DNA from: Ciceribacter ferrooxidans
GTDB taxonomy: Bacteria; Pseudomonadota; Alphaproteobacteria; Rhizobiales; Rhizobiaceae
Direction of reading: 5' to 3'
DNA: 52,799 nt
Assembly (NCBI RefSeq): GCF_004137355.1
Contig: NZ_SDVB01000037.1
Coordinates: forward strand, 26,286-79,084
Each line of letters opens with the position of its first letter. Position 1 is the first letter of the stretch. The notes below the pieces were generated by a model. It was given only the letters and a program-made list of their open reading frames with translations. It was not told where the DNA came from and made no database searches. Positions 8,236 through 16,198 of the stretch are shown piece by piece. Both the position numbers and the translations under genes were made by a program.

Positions 8236-9017
8236 GTCTCCTGAGCGTCGAAGGACTGGGGATCGCCTTCGGCGGCCTGAAGGCCGTCGATGACGTGAGC
8301 TTCTCGGTCAACCCTGGGGAAATCGTCTCGGTCATCGGGCCGAACGGTGCCGGCAAGACCACCCTGTTCAACATGATCTCGGGCGTCTACATGCCGAGGT
8401 CGGGGAGGGTGCGGCTGAACGGTGAGGACGTCACCGGCTACGCACCGCATCTGCTGGCGCGCCGCGGCATGTCGCGCACCTTCCAGAACCTGCAGATCTT
8501 CCAGAACATGACGGTGCTCGAAAACGCTATTGCCGGGTTTCACCTGCGGGAGAAGGGTTCGGTTTTCGCTGACCTCTTCGGGCTGCCGGGGTCGCGCCGG
8601 CGCTCCCGCGATGCACGGACGGGCGCGCGGGAGCTACTGGCGCGTGTGGGGCTTGCCAATGCGGCCGAGCTCGAAGCCGGCAGCCTTTCCTATGGTGCGT
8701 TGAAGCGGCTGGAAATCGCCCGTGCGCTCGCGCTCGACACCAAGGTCCTGTTGCTCGACGAACCGGCGGCCGGCTGCAATGCGGTCGAAACCGAGGAGAT
8801 CGACCATCTGATTGCCGAGGTTGCTGCCTCCGGCGTCGCCATTCTTCTGGTCGAGCACGACATGAAGATGGTCATGCGCATCTCCAATCACATCGTCGTT
8901 CTCGATCACGGCGTAAAGATCGCCGAGGGCGAGCCCGGCGCGGTTTCGCGCGACCCGAACGTGATTGCAGCCTATCTCGGAACGAAGACAGAGGAGCCGT
9001 CCCATGCTCACGGTTGA
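8232..9017 (+). CDS. livG: Branched-chain-type ABC transporter ATPase LivG
   Basis: A 261-residue cytoplasmic ATPase. Walker A GPNGAGKTT is near residue 37. The Q-loop region carries MSRTFQNLQIFQNMTVLEN, a LivG hallmark. Walker B is VLLLDEPAAG, with the H-loop in LLVEHDMKMVM. The ABC signature reads LSYGALKRLEIARAL, with YG where LSGGQ is usual; this is common in LivG. The ATG overlaps the livM stop, and GGGGAGGGGAG is a strong Shine-Dalgarno. It pairs with LivF, whose start lies inside this gene. Confidence 0.9.
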   Translation: MSLLSVEGLGIAFGGLKAVDDVSFSVNPGEIVSVIGPNGAGKTTLFNMISGVYMPRSGRVRLNGEDVTGYAPHLLARRGMSRTFQNLQIFQNMTVLENAIAGFHLREKGSVFADLFGLPGSRRRSRDARTGARELLARVGLANAAELEAGSLSYGALKRLEIARALALDTKVLLLDEPAAGCNAVETEEIDHLIAEVAASGVAILLVEHDMKMVMRISNHIVVLDHGVKIAEGEPGAVSRDPNVIAAYLGTKTEEPSHAHG

Positions 9018-9705
9018 GGGACTGAGATCGCGCTATGGGCGCATCGAAGCGCTGCACGGCATCGACCTGCACATCGATTCCGGCGAGATCGTCACGATCG
9101 TCGGTGCGAACGGCGCTGGCAAGACCACCCTGCTGCGCTGCCTGTCCGGCCTCCAGCCGGTGAGTGCCGGGCAGATCATCTTCCGTGGCGAGGCACTGAC
9201 CACGACGCCCGCCTTCAAGCGCCTCGAGCGCGGTCTTGCGCAGTCTCCTGAAGGTCGGCAGATCTTCACCAATTTGACGGTGGAGGAAAACCTGCGTCTC
9301 GGTGCCTTCCTCTTCACCGACGACCGGGTCGATCGGGACATGGAGAACGCCTTCCGGATGTTCCCGATTCTCAAGGAGAAGCGCAATCTCGCCGCCGGCG
9401 GCCTGTCGGGCGGCCAGCAGCAGATGCTGGCCATCGCCCGCGCTCTGATGGGGCGTCCGTCCTGTCTGCTGCTCGACGAGCCCTCGATGGGGCTAGCGCC
9501 CATTCTGGTCCAGCAGATCTTCGATGTGGTCAGGAGCATGCGGGATCTCAAGGTCACCGTGCTGCTCGTCGAGCAGAATGCCTTCGGGGCACTGTCGGTC
9601 GCCGACCGCGGCTACGTCATGGAAACAGGCAGGATCACCATGGAAGGGCCGGCCGGCGAACTGCTTGCCGATCCTCGCGTTCGAGAAGCTTATCTGGGAA
9701 TCTGA
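9004..9705 (+). CDS. livF: Branched-chain-type ABC transporter ATPase LivF
   Basis: A 233-residue ATPase of the LivF type. It contains Walker A GANGAGKTT, the family-specific GLAQSPEGRQIFTNLTVEENL, the signature LSGGQQQMLAIARAL, Walker B LLLDEPSMGLAP and H-loop residues in VLLVEQNAFGAL (Gln in place of His, usual for LivF). The ATG lies 14 bp inside livG with GAGGAG upstream, so the two ATPases are translationally coupled. It completes the importer begun at 5167. Confidence 0.9.
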   Translation: MLTVEGLRSRYGRIEALHGIDLHIDSGEIVTIVGANGAGKTTLLRCLSGLQPVSAGQIIFRGEALTTTPAFKRLERGLAQSPEGRQIFTNLTVEENLRLGAFLFTDDRVDRDMENAFRMFPILKEKRNLAAGGLSGGQQQMLAIARALMGRPSCLLLDEPSMGLAPILVQQIFDVVRSMRDLKVTVLLVEQNAFGALSVADRGYVMETGRITMEGPAGELLADPRVREAYLGI

Positions 9706-9711
9706 TTGCAC

Positions 9712-11652
9712 ATGTCCGTCGTTACCATCGCCCGGGAGGGCAAGATCGCCGTCGTCACGATCGACAATCCGCCCGTCAACGCCTTGGGCCAGGCCGTGCG
9801 CCAGGGGCTGAGCGAGGCGGTGAGCACGCTGGACAGCGACCCGGAGGTGACCGCCGTCGTGCTGATCTGCGCCGGCCGCACCTTCATTGCCGGCGCCGAC
9901 GTCAGCGAATTCGACAAGCCGCCGCAGCCGCCCCATCTGCCCGATGTCGTCTCGGCCATCGAACTGGCGGCCAAGCCCTGGATCGCGGCGATCCATGGTT
10001 CGGCGCTCGGCGGCGGCTTCGAGGTGGCGCTCGGCTGTCGCTTCCGTCTGGCCACGGCGGATGCCTCGGTGGGCTTGCCGGAAGTGACGCTCGGGCTCGT
10101 TCCGGGCGCTGGCGGAACGGTGCGCACGCCGCGTCTCGTCGGCATCGAGGCGGCCGTCGATCTGGTGACCACGGGTAAGCCGGTGCGTGGCCCCCGGGCT
10201 CTGGAGCTTGGCCTTATCGACCGTATCGTCGAGGGTGACCTGCGCGCCGACGCCGTCGCCTTTGCGCAGGACCTTCCGGACGAGCTGCCCGTTCCGCTCT
10301 CGTTACGACCGGCGCCGACGGTGCCGGAGACCTTCTGGGGCAATGCCGAAACCATCATCGCCAAACGGGTAAAGCGTGAGACAGCGCCGCTTCGCGCTCT
10401 CGCCTGCCTGCGCCGGGCAACCGAGGTCGATTTTGCCTCCGCGATGGCGTTCGAGCGGACCACTTTCCTGGACCTGCGTGCCTCCAAACAGGCTGCCGCG
10501 CTCCGCCATGTCTTCTTCGCCGAACGGGCAGCCCCACGGCCGGCGGCCCTTGCAGGTATCGAGACCCGTCCGCTGCGCAACGCCGCCGTGATCGGTGGCG
10601 GCACGATGGGGGCAGGCATTGCCGCGGCGCTCCGCGATGCTGGCCTGCCGGTCATCCTGATCGAGCGGGACGATGCGGCTGTCGAGCGGGGTCTTGCCAA
10701 CCTGAAGGCGATCTTCGACGGCGCGGTGAAGCGCGGACGACTGACCGAAGCGGCCGCCGAGGCGCGGCTCGCCGGGGTCACGGGTTCGACCGACTATGGC
10801 GCGCTCGCCGACACCGACCTCGTGATCGAGGCAGTGTTCGAGGAGCTTTCCGTCAAGCGTCAGGTGTTCGACGAGCTCGGTCGCGTCTGCCGCGCCGATG
10901 CGGTGCTGGCGACCAACACCTCCTATCTCGACCCGCGATCGATCGCAGAAGGTCTGCCTCGTCCGGGCCGGTTCATCGGCCTGCATTTCTTCAGTCCGGC
11001 CAACATCATGAAGCTCCTCGAGATCGTGCCGACACCGGAGACGGACGCTGCGACCCTCGCCACGGGTTTCGCGCTCGCCCGCTTGCTCGGCAAGGTGCCG
11101 GTACGTGCCGGCATTTGCGAGGGCTTCATCGGCAACCGCATCCTCAAGCATTACCGTGCCGAAGCCGAAGCGCTGGTCCGGCAGGGCGTAGCGATTAGGG
11201 ACGTCGACGCCGCAATGCGAGCCTTCGGCTTCGCCATGGGGCCCTTCGAGGCGCAGGATCTCGGTGGCCTCGACATCGCCTTTCTGCAGCGAGAAGGTGC
11301 ACGGGCCGCCGGCCTGGACGTTTCTGAAACGCTCGGCGACATTCTCGTCAGGGCCGGCCGCAAGGGCCAGAAGACCGGCGGCGGCTGGTACGATTACGAG
11401 GCCGGAGACCGACGTCCGCTTCCCTCACAGGATGTTGATCAGCTGCTCCGCGATCACATCAAGCCCGGGAGCGCCCTGGATGCCGCGGCAATCGCCGATC
11501 GTCTGGTCGGTGCCATGGCGCGCGAAGGCGAGGCGATTTTGGCTGAAGGCACTGCCGAGAGGCCGTCCGATATCGACCTGGTCGAGATCCACGGCTACGG
11601 TTTCCCGCGCTGGCGCGGCGGTCCAATGTTCTGCACATCGGCAGGCACGTGA
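9712..11652 (+). CDS. Enoyl-CoA hydratase/3-hydroxyacyl-CoA dehydrogenase, C-terminally truncated
   Basis: A 646-residue fusion. The N-terminal crotonase domain carries both catalytic Glu positions (GGFEVALG ~104 and GLPEVTLGLVPGAGG ~124). The NAD-binding domain shows the GGGTMGAGIAAAL loop (~295), and a C-terminal 3-hydroxyacyl-CoA dehydrogenase pair follows. In the paa setting it could hydrate and oxidise the C8 dicarboxylyl-CoA intermediates. The frame stops directly after FPRWRGGPMF plus six unrelated residues. FadJ-like proteins normally continue about 45-60 residues from that motif, so the last helices are missing, probably through a recombination breakpoint near 11630. The ATG at 9712 is preferred over a TTG two codons earlier. 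Confidence 0.82.
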   Translation: MSVVTIAREGKIAVVTIDNPPVNALGQAVRQGLSEAVSTLDSDPEVTAVVLICAGRTFIAGADVSEFDKPPQPPHLPDVVSAIELAAKPWIAAIHGSALGGGFEVALGCRFRLATADASVGLPEVTLGLVPGAGGTVRTPRLVGIEAAVDLVTTGKPVRGPRALELGLIDRIVEGDLRADAVAFAQDLPDELPVPLSLRPAPTVPETFWGNAETIIAKRVKRETAPLRALACLRRATEVDFASAMAFERTTFLDLRASKQAAALRHVFFAERAAPRPAALAGIETRPLRNAAVIGGGTMGAGIAAALRDAGLPVILIERDDAAVERGLANLKAIFDGAVKRGRLTEAAAEARLAGVTGSTDYGALADTDLVIEAVFEELSVKRQVFDELGRVCRADAVLATNTSYLDPRSIAEGLPRPGRFIGLHFFSPANIMKLLEIVPTPETDAATLATGFALARLLGKVPVRAGICEGFIGNRILKHYRAEAEALVRQGVAIRDVDAAMRAFGFAMGPFEAQDLGGLDIAFLQREGARAAGLDVSETLGDILVRAGRKGQKTGGGWYDYEAGDRRPLPSQDVDQLLRDHIKPGSALDAAAIADRLVGAMAREGEAILAEGTAERPSDIDLVEIHGYGFPRWRGGPMFCTSAGT

Positions 11653-11723
11653 TGGAACGGCTGACGGCAACGCAGTTGCCGTTTCTTTCCGCCGCTTCAT
11701 TCCCGGCGACAGGCGGAGCCGCC

Positions 11724-12050
11724 TCAGTCCCGCAGATCGTTGCCTTTGGTCGTTCGCATGTGTCGTCGGATGATCTCCTCTGATTCTCGGAGGAAGTCGA
11801 AGTCGCAGCCTTCGTCCGCCTGTAGGACATGATCGCGGTAGAGCATGTCGTGCCGCGAGGGCCGGCCATTATCGGTCTTTCGGTCGGCCAGCCTCTTCTC
11901 CAGTTCTTCTGATAAGAGAAGACGGATCGCATTGTCCTTGACGCTGAGTGCGATCAGTGTCGGAGCGGCTTGAGATGATCTGTCTGTTGACCTCTCTAGG
12001 TCATCCGATTCTTGATATACCCGGCAATATGCCGAATATAATCTCGCCAC
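11724..12050 (-). CDS. Unrecognised small protein, doubtful
   Basis: An open frame of 108 codons lies between the truncated dehydrogenase and the orphan antitoxin, on the opposite strand. The C-terminal ~75 residues are charged and helix-like (LLLSEELEKRLADRK, DFLRESEEIIRRHMRT), which looks protein-like. The first ~28 residues overlap the promoter of the antitoxin gene and are probably not translated. I do not recognise the family. It may be a remnant carried with the breakpoint. Confidence 0.3.
   Translation of the reverse strand: MARLYSAYCRVYQESDDLERSTDRSSQAAPTLIALSVKDNAIRLLLSEELEKRLADRKTDNGRPSRHDMLYRDHVLQADEGCDFDFLRESEEIIRRHMRTTKGNDLRD
11988..12034 (+). promoter_or_regulatory. Promoter/operator region of the orphan antitoxin gene
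   Basis: Two inverted repeats precede the antitoxin ATG: TGACC-N6-GGTCA (11988-12003) and CGGCA-ATA-TGCCG (12022-12034). TacA-type antitoxins repress their own operons through such palindromes. CACGGAG lies about 7 bases before the ATG as a Shine-Dalgarno. The binding role is inferred. Confidence 0.4.
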
Positions 12051-12061
12051 GGAGATTAGTC

Positions 12062-12352
12062 ATGTCCAGACCCGCAAGTGAAGTCGAAACTGCCCGCCTT
12101 GAGGCGCGCGTTCCCGTCCATGTCTATGAGCAGATGCAGCGCGCGGCCAAGCTGCGCGGCATGACACTGACGGGCTATCTCATCGCCACGGCGGGCGAGG
12201 ATGCCCGCCGCGCAGTCGAGGAAGCCGACGTGCTGCGTTTGACGACGGAGGATCAGGTGCGCTTTGCGAAGGTGCTGATTGATCCACCCGCGTTCAATGC
12301 CCGTCTGGCCCGCGCCGCAAAGCGTCATGCCGACCTGATCGCGCGCCGGTGA
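12062..12352 (+). CDS. TacA-type (DUF1778) antitoxin without its toxin
   Basis: A 96-residue ribbon-helix-helix antitoxin. The N-terminus carries the RHH segment ARLEARVPVHVYEQMQRAAKLRGMTLTGYLI. The C-terminal tail ends with LTTEDQVRFAKVLIDPPAFNARLARAA, the DUF1778 motif that wraps the GNAT toxin. The start at 12062 follows CACGGAGATTAGTC. In intact systems the acetyltransferase toxin follows within a few bases. Here the next ~100 bp are non-coding, then a broken ATPase on the other strand, so the antitoxin is orphaned. A complete homologous pair lies at 27015-27827. Confidence 0.8.
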   Translation: MSRPASEVETARLEARVPVHVYEQMQRAAKLRGMTLTGYLIATAGEDARRAVEEADVLRLTTEDQVRFAKVLIDPPAFNARLARAAKRHADLIARR

Positions 12353-12460
12353 GGCCAAGGTATGCAATAGAGGCGTTGACCACGGCTCACCAACGCACGA
12401 CGTTCTCGTACGGCGATGAGCGGATAGGTCGCAACTTGCGCGAGGCCGTCACGCAGGACA

Positions 12461-13012
12461 TCAATGTCGGCGACGTTCGTTCTCTCGACTGAGAGCCTCT
12501 GGGAAACCGCCAAGAAAGACCAACTGAACCAGATCGTCTCCGACAACTGCATTCGGCAGACTGGTCAACTTTCCATCAAACAAACTTTCAAGGGAGCTCG
12601 GGGAATGACCGGCAATCTCTGCCCTTGCCTAGGGGAGCATTTGGATGGCTTCCATGCGCCCCGCCAAGCTGTCGGCAAGGTTCGGCAGGGTTAGCACATT
12701 TGTAGAGCCGGTCAGTCAGAATCGGCCGGTACGGCAATCTTCATCAACCGACTTTTTGATCGCCAATAAAAGGTCAGGCGCTCGTTGCAATTCATCGATG
12801 ATCGCTTGATCGAGACCTCGGATGAAGCCGACTGGATCATTGTTGGCGGCTTCCAGAACCGTTTGATCATCTAGGGTTATGTAGGTTCACTCAGAAGTAA
12901 CCATCCTTTTGACGGGCGTTGTTTTGCCTGCCCGGCGTGGTCCAATAATCAGAACAATTGGCGTATCGGATAGCGCCTCATCCGCTCGCCGTTCAACAAA
13001 CCGTCCAAACAT
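12461..13012 (-). pseudogene. Broken AAA/DUF4143-type ATPase fragment
   Basis: Reading leftward from an ATG at 13012 (GGAG upstream) gives MFGRFVERRADEALSDTP, then Walker A GPRRAGKTT and a stop. The frame continues with ITLDDQTVLEAA, GLDQAIIDELQRAPDLLLAIKKSV, a second stop, LTGSTNVLTLPNLADSLAGRME and, after a one-base shift near 12625, FLGGFPEALSREN. This order is that of AAA_14/DUF4143 ATPases. It is broken by in-frame TGA codons at 12887-12889 and 12716-12718 and by the frameshift. Only about 180 of ~400 residues remain; the DUF4143 part is gone. Confidence 0.8.
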
Positions 13013-13248
13013 GCGGTTCTCCGAATCCTCGCTGATCGGTACTATCGACTTCGGCTAATTGGAAGTCGAACGTCCGCAGATTGGGAATTTGGGGGCGGTG
13101 AGGCTACCACGGGGAGCGCCCGGCGATCGATCGGGAGAGGGCGGCAGTCGGCTCATTGACGAAACCGGACGATCATTTCAATCCGCCGTTGCCATCCAGG
13201 TCCAGGCCCTCGACGACGCAAGCGTCGAATGAAACCGATATGCGACGA

Positions 13249-13275
13249 GCCTCCCGCAGCCGGACCGCGGGAGGC
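13249..13275 (-). terminator. Strong hairpin downstream of DUF4387 gene
   Basis: GCCTCCCGC (13249-13257) and GCGGGAGGC (13267-13275) form a perfect nine-pair stem with a nine-base loop, 26 bp past the stop of the DUF4387 gene. There is no T run, so it may be a Rho-assisted terminator or a 3' stabiliser. Confidence 0.5.
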
Positions 13276-13301
13276 AGAGGTGGTCCCGGGCATCTCCCGG
13301 A

Positions 13302-13625
13302 TCAGATTTCCCTGACTTCGACGTCGAGGAAGGGGGCATATTGCTGCGCGCCGAAAATGTCGGCGTCGCCGGGGCTTCCGCTCGGGCGCAGACGCAGGAT
13401 CGTGAACTTGATGGCATGGGCCGGATCATATTCGACGAAATCAGTCAGCCGTGCCCGATCGATGCCGAGGATGGCGCAGACCGTCTCCGGCGTCAGAGCC
13501 CCTGAACGTTTCACCCTGTCGTAGGTCTCGCGCTCGCGGAAGATGATGTCGAAGGTGATCTTGTCCGTGCCGGCATTCTTGCTGCGGATCGTCTTGGCGA
13601 GGTCGGAAAGTTTGGTCACGGTCAT
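13302..13625 (-). CDS. DUF4387 family protein
   Basis: A 107-residue protein with the DUF4387 pattern: KLSDLAKTIRSKNAGTDKITFDIIF near the N-terminus, an acidic/hydrophobic core, and GDADIFGAQQYAPFLDVEV at the end. The function of DUF4387 is not established. It commonly sits beside, or fused to, AtuA-like (DUF1446) proteins. Here its ATG overlaps the stop of the AtuA-like gene as ATGA, strongly implying one complex or one reaction. Both are read from the -24/-12 promoter at 15049-15064. Confidence 0.88.
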   Translation of the reverse strand: MTVTKLSDLAKTIRSKNAGTDKITFDIIFRERETYDRVKRSGALTPETVCAILGIDRARLTDFVEYDPAHAIKFTILRLRPSGSPGDADIFGAQQYAPFLDVEVREI

Positions 13626-15004
13626 TGCGCAGCCTCGATCTGTCCGTTGGCGATGATGGCGGTGTGGGTGGGGAAGAGTTCCAGCGGGTCGCTGACCGAC
13701 ATCGTGTGATTGAGGGTCCAGCGGTAGGCCGGGCTCGCCTGCATCACCTCGTCGAGGACGAAGGAAACGCCACCGGCGGTGCCCTTGACGTCGGGAAGGC
13801 GGGCATAGAACAGCTGGCGCGTGCCGGTGATCGTCACTTCCTCGGCCATTTCCCTGGTTGGGGCGACGCCCTGGACGACGATCATCAGCTCGTGGCCCGG
13901 CTTGTCCTTGAGCGGCTCCATGTCGCCCATGATGCCGTTGCGGCCGAAGACGTTGTAATGCAGTTCCCAGCCTTCGGGACCGAAGCGTTCGCGCACCTGG
14001 GTTCTCGCCCATTCGATCACCTCGTCGACATGGGCGATGGTATAGGGATCGCGGATGCCGGCCATGCCGACGAAACGCTCGCCGATCTTGCCGGAGCCTT
14101 CGAGCTTGACCCGGAAGTCGGTTGCGGGAACGAATTCCATGCCGGTGACGCGGGTGGTCTTTTCCGACACCTGTTCATAGACGCAGTTGGTCATGTCGAG
14201 CATGCCGCCGGCGACATATTCGAAGAACGGGTTGGAGCGCTCGTACATGGCGTGGCCGGCAACCGAGGCCACGGTGCAACGCTGTTCGGGCGCCATGGCC
14301 GTTACCTCGACCCAGTCCTCGGTGATCTCGCCGAGAACCGTTTCCTTGGCGCCATATGGCTCGGCACAGAACGAGGCGCATTCGAGAACCTTGCCGAGAT
14401 AGTAGGACTGGGCCTCGGGGAAGCCGCGCGCAAGGGCTGCGCAGGCAAAGACGGCGCTGTCGGAGGAGCGTCCGCCGATGATGACGTCGCAGCCCTGGTC
14501 GAGCAGGGCCCGGAAGGGATGGACGCCGGCCATGGCGACGACACGCTCCGTGGCGTCGAGTTCCTCCTCGCTCAGCGCCGGGCGAGCGTCGAGCCCCTGG
14601 ATGGTCGAGCCGGAGCGGATCTTGGCGCGCACCAGTTCCTTGTCGACCTCGGAATAGAACCAGCCGATACGGAAAGGCGGCAGTTTGTGCTTCGCGGCGA
14701 TCTCGCAGATCATCTCGACATACATGTCGACCCGGCGGTTGGTGCCGGTATCGCCGGCCGAGCCGATGATCATCGGCACGCCGATCCGGCGCGAGGCCAG
14801 CAGCATTTCCTCGAGGTCATGCTCCTGCCAGGCTTTCGGGCTGGCGCAGGTATCGTTGCCGAGCGGCACCGGGCCGATATCGTCGCTGCCGCTGTCGGCT
14901 GCGATGAAGTCGGGACCGGCATCGACGCCGATGTGGAAACTCTTGGGTTTCAGCGGCGCAAAACCCAGATGCCCGTTGGGGCAGATGATCTTCATAGATC
15001 GCAT
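13622..15004 (-). CDS. AtuA-like (DUF1446) acyclic terpene utilisation family protein
   Basis: A 460-residue cytoplasmic protein of the AtuA/DUF1446 family. Landmarks are HIGVDAGPDFIAADSGSDDIGP near the N-terminus, GSAGDTGTNRRVD, DVIIGGRSSDSAVFACAALARGFPEAQSYYLGK and PEQRCTVASVAGHAMYE. The founding AtuA belongs to citronellol/geranyl-CoA degradation; the biochemical role of most members is unknown. The start at 15004 is taken because GGAGAAAG lies seven bases upstream; an internal ATG at 14995 lacks one. It is cotranscribed with the DUF4387 gene and has its own sigma-54 promoter. Confidence 0.87.
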   Translation of the reverse strand: MRSMKIICPNGHLGFAPLKPKSFHIGVDAGPDFIAADSGSDDIGPVPLGNDTCASPKAWQEHDLEEMLLASRRIGVPMIIGSAGDTGTNRRVDMYVEMICEIAAKHKLPPFRIGWFYSEVDKELVRAKIRSGSTIQGLDARPALSEEELDATERVVAMAGVHPFRALLDQGCDVIIGGRSSDSAVFACAALARGFPEAQSYYLGKVLECASFCAEPYGAKETVLGEITEDWVEVTAMAPEQRCTVASVAGHAMYERSNPFFEYVAGGMLDMTNCVYEQVSEKTTRVTGMEFVPATDFRVKLEGSGKIGERFVGMAGIRDPYTIAHVDEVIEWARTQVRERFGPEGWELHYNVFGRNGIMGDMEPLKDKPGHELMIVVQGVAPTREMAEEVTITGTRQLFYARLPDVKGTAGGVSFVLDEVMQASPAYRWTLNHTMSVSDPLELFPTHTAIIANGQIEAAQ

Positions 15005-15048
15005 GCACTTTCTCCATTGAAGAACGAGAACCGTCTTGTCCTGGAGAA

Positions 15049-15064
15049 TGCATGCAACGTGCCA
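15049..15064 (-). promoter_or_regulatory. Sigma-54 -24/-12 promoter for the AtuA-like/DUF4387 pair
   Basis: On the minus strand the sequence reads TGGCACG-TTGC-ATGCA. It matches the RpoN consensus TGGCACG-N4-TTGCA at all but one position, with exact GG-to-GC spacing. The predicted start is near 15038, giving a ~34-base leader that contains the GGAG Shine-Dalgarno. A sigma-54 activator gene lies immediately upstream. Confidence 0.85.
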
Positions 15065-15144
15065 AACGTGGATGCACGTCTAAGTTATTGAAATTGCATC
15101 GCGAAAAGCACCGACATAATCTGACGCCGCAGGGTTGCGCGAAA

Positions 15145-15164
15145 CGCACGCGGCGTGTCGTGCG
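15145..15164 (-). terminator. Inverted repeat downstream of the sigma-54 activator gene
   Basis: CGCACG-N8-CGTGCG lies 12 bp past the activator's stop and is followed on the minus strand by TTTCG, so it may be a terminator. It is also ~80-95 bp upstream of the AtuA-like sigma-54 promoter, the usual place for an enhancer site. Its GTGCG/CGCAC arms also occur upstream of dppA. Either role, or both, fits. Confidence 0.4.
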
Positions 15165-15176
15165 CTGCGCGCCGGC

Positions 15177-16193
15177 TCAATCGCTGATCAACCCGAGCTT
15201 GATCATCTGGTGACGCATGGCGTGCCGGCTGAGTTTCAGGGTTGCCGCAGCGCGCTGGGGATTGCCAGCCGCTGCCGCGAGCGCCGCCTCGATCAGTTGC
15301 TTCTGATAAAGAGCGGTGGCCCCGTGAAAACCGAGCGAGAGATCATCGACGGAGGCTTGCTCCTTCGGGTGAGACACGACGCCCGCAGCCTTCGCCCTGA
15401 CGGTTCGCAAGATGCGGTCCGGGAGGTGTCGTGGCAGGATCAGGTCGTCGTCCTCAAGAATGAAAATGCGCTCGATCAGGTTTTCAAGCTCGCGAACATT
15501 TCCAGGCCAGGGATAGTCCAGGAATATCTGCTGGACCTCCTCGCTCATGCCTTTGATTCTGCGACTGTACTGGACGTTGAACTTGTCGACGAAGTGTTGC
15601 GCCAGGATCAAGGTGTCAGAGGCGCGTTCCCTGAGTGCCGGAAGGTTGATAGCAACCACCTGCAGCCGATAATAGAGATCCTCGCGAAAACGTCCGGAAT
15701 TGACCTCGCCGAGCAGGATCTTGTTCGTCGCGGCGACGAGCCTGACGTCGACCGAGGTCGAGGTGACGGCTCCGACCCGACGGAATCTCTGCGTGTCGAG
15801 GAAGCTCAGCAACTTGGCCTGCAGCACGAGGTCCATTTCGCGGATCTCGTCGAGAAAGACCGTGCCGTGGTTTGCCATCTCGACCAGGCCGGCCTTCTTG
15901 ACCTGGGCGCCGGTGAAGGCGCCGCGCTCATGTCCGAACAGTTCTGATTCCAGCAGGCTCGATGGGATGGCCGCACAGTTGATGTCGACGAACTCGCCCG
16001 AGGCCCGCGTCGACTGCTGGTGCAGCATGCGCGCTACCAGCCCCTTGCCGGTCCCGGTCTCGCCGTAGATGAGGACAGTCCGGGCAGGGCTTTTGGCCAC
16101 ACGCGTGATCAACTTCCGCAGGGCATCGATGCTCGCATGCTCGCCGATCAGATCACGCTCGTAATTCGCCATGGGCCGCCCTGGTTGAGACAT
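15177..16193 (-). CDS. Sigma-54-dependent activator, AAA+ domain and HTH, no sensor domain
   Basis: A 338-residue enhancer-binding protein. The AAA+ domain starts almost at the N-terminus: Walker A GETGTGKG (44-51), the sigma-54 contact loop GAFTGA (91-96), Walker B TVFLDE (111-116), an arginine-finger segment RFREDLYYRL, and YPWPGNVREL. A Fis-like helix-turn-helix (GNPQRAAATLKLSRHAMRHQMIKLGL) ends the protein. No GAF, PAS, response-receiver or V4R domain precedes the ATPase, so the inducer must be sensed another way. It is the last gene of the dpp-C45 operon, five bases after the hydrolase. Alternative starts exist at 16226 (GTG) and 16172. Confidence 0.88.
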   Translation of the reverse strand: MSQPGRPMANYERDLIGEHASIDALRKLITRVAKSPARTVLIYGETGTGKGLVARMLHQQSTRASGEFVDINCAAIPSSLLESELFGHERGAFTGAQVKKAGLVEMANHGTVFLDEIREMDLVLQAKLLSFLDTQRFRRVGAVTSTSVDVRLVAATNKILLGEVNSGRFREDLYYRLQVVAINLPALRERASDTLILAQHFVDKFNVQYSRRIKGMSEEVQQIFLDYPWPGNVRELENLIERIFILEDDDLILPRHLPDRILRTVRAKAAGVVSHPKEQASVDDLSLGFHGATALYQKQLIEAALAAAAGNPQRAAATLKLSRHAMRHQMIKLGLISD

Positions 16194-16198
16194 GGCGA

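Noticed and set aside
12461-13012. TGA readthrough or selenocysteine use in the ATPase frame
   Set aside because: Two TGAs plus a frameshift and loss of the C-terminal half indicate decay; no SECIS-like hairpin is seen after either TGA.
13625-15091. 488-codon open frame antisense to the AtuA-like gene
   Set aside because: Shadow frame of a clear DUF1446 protein; composition is Gly/Asp/His-rich without motifs.
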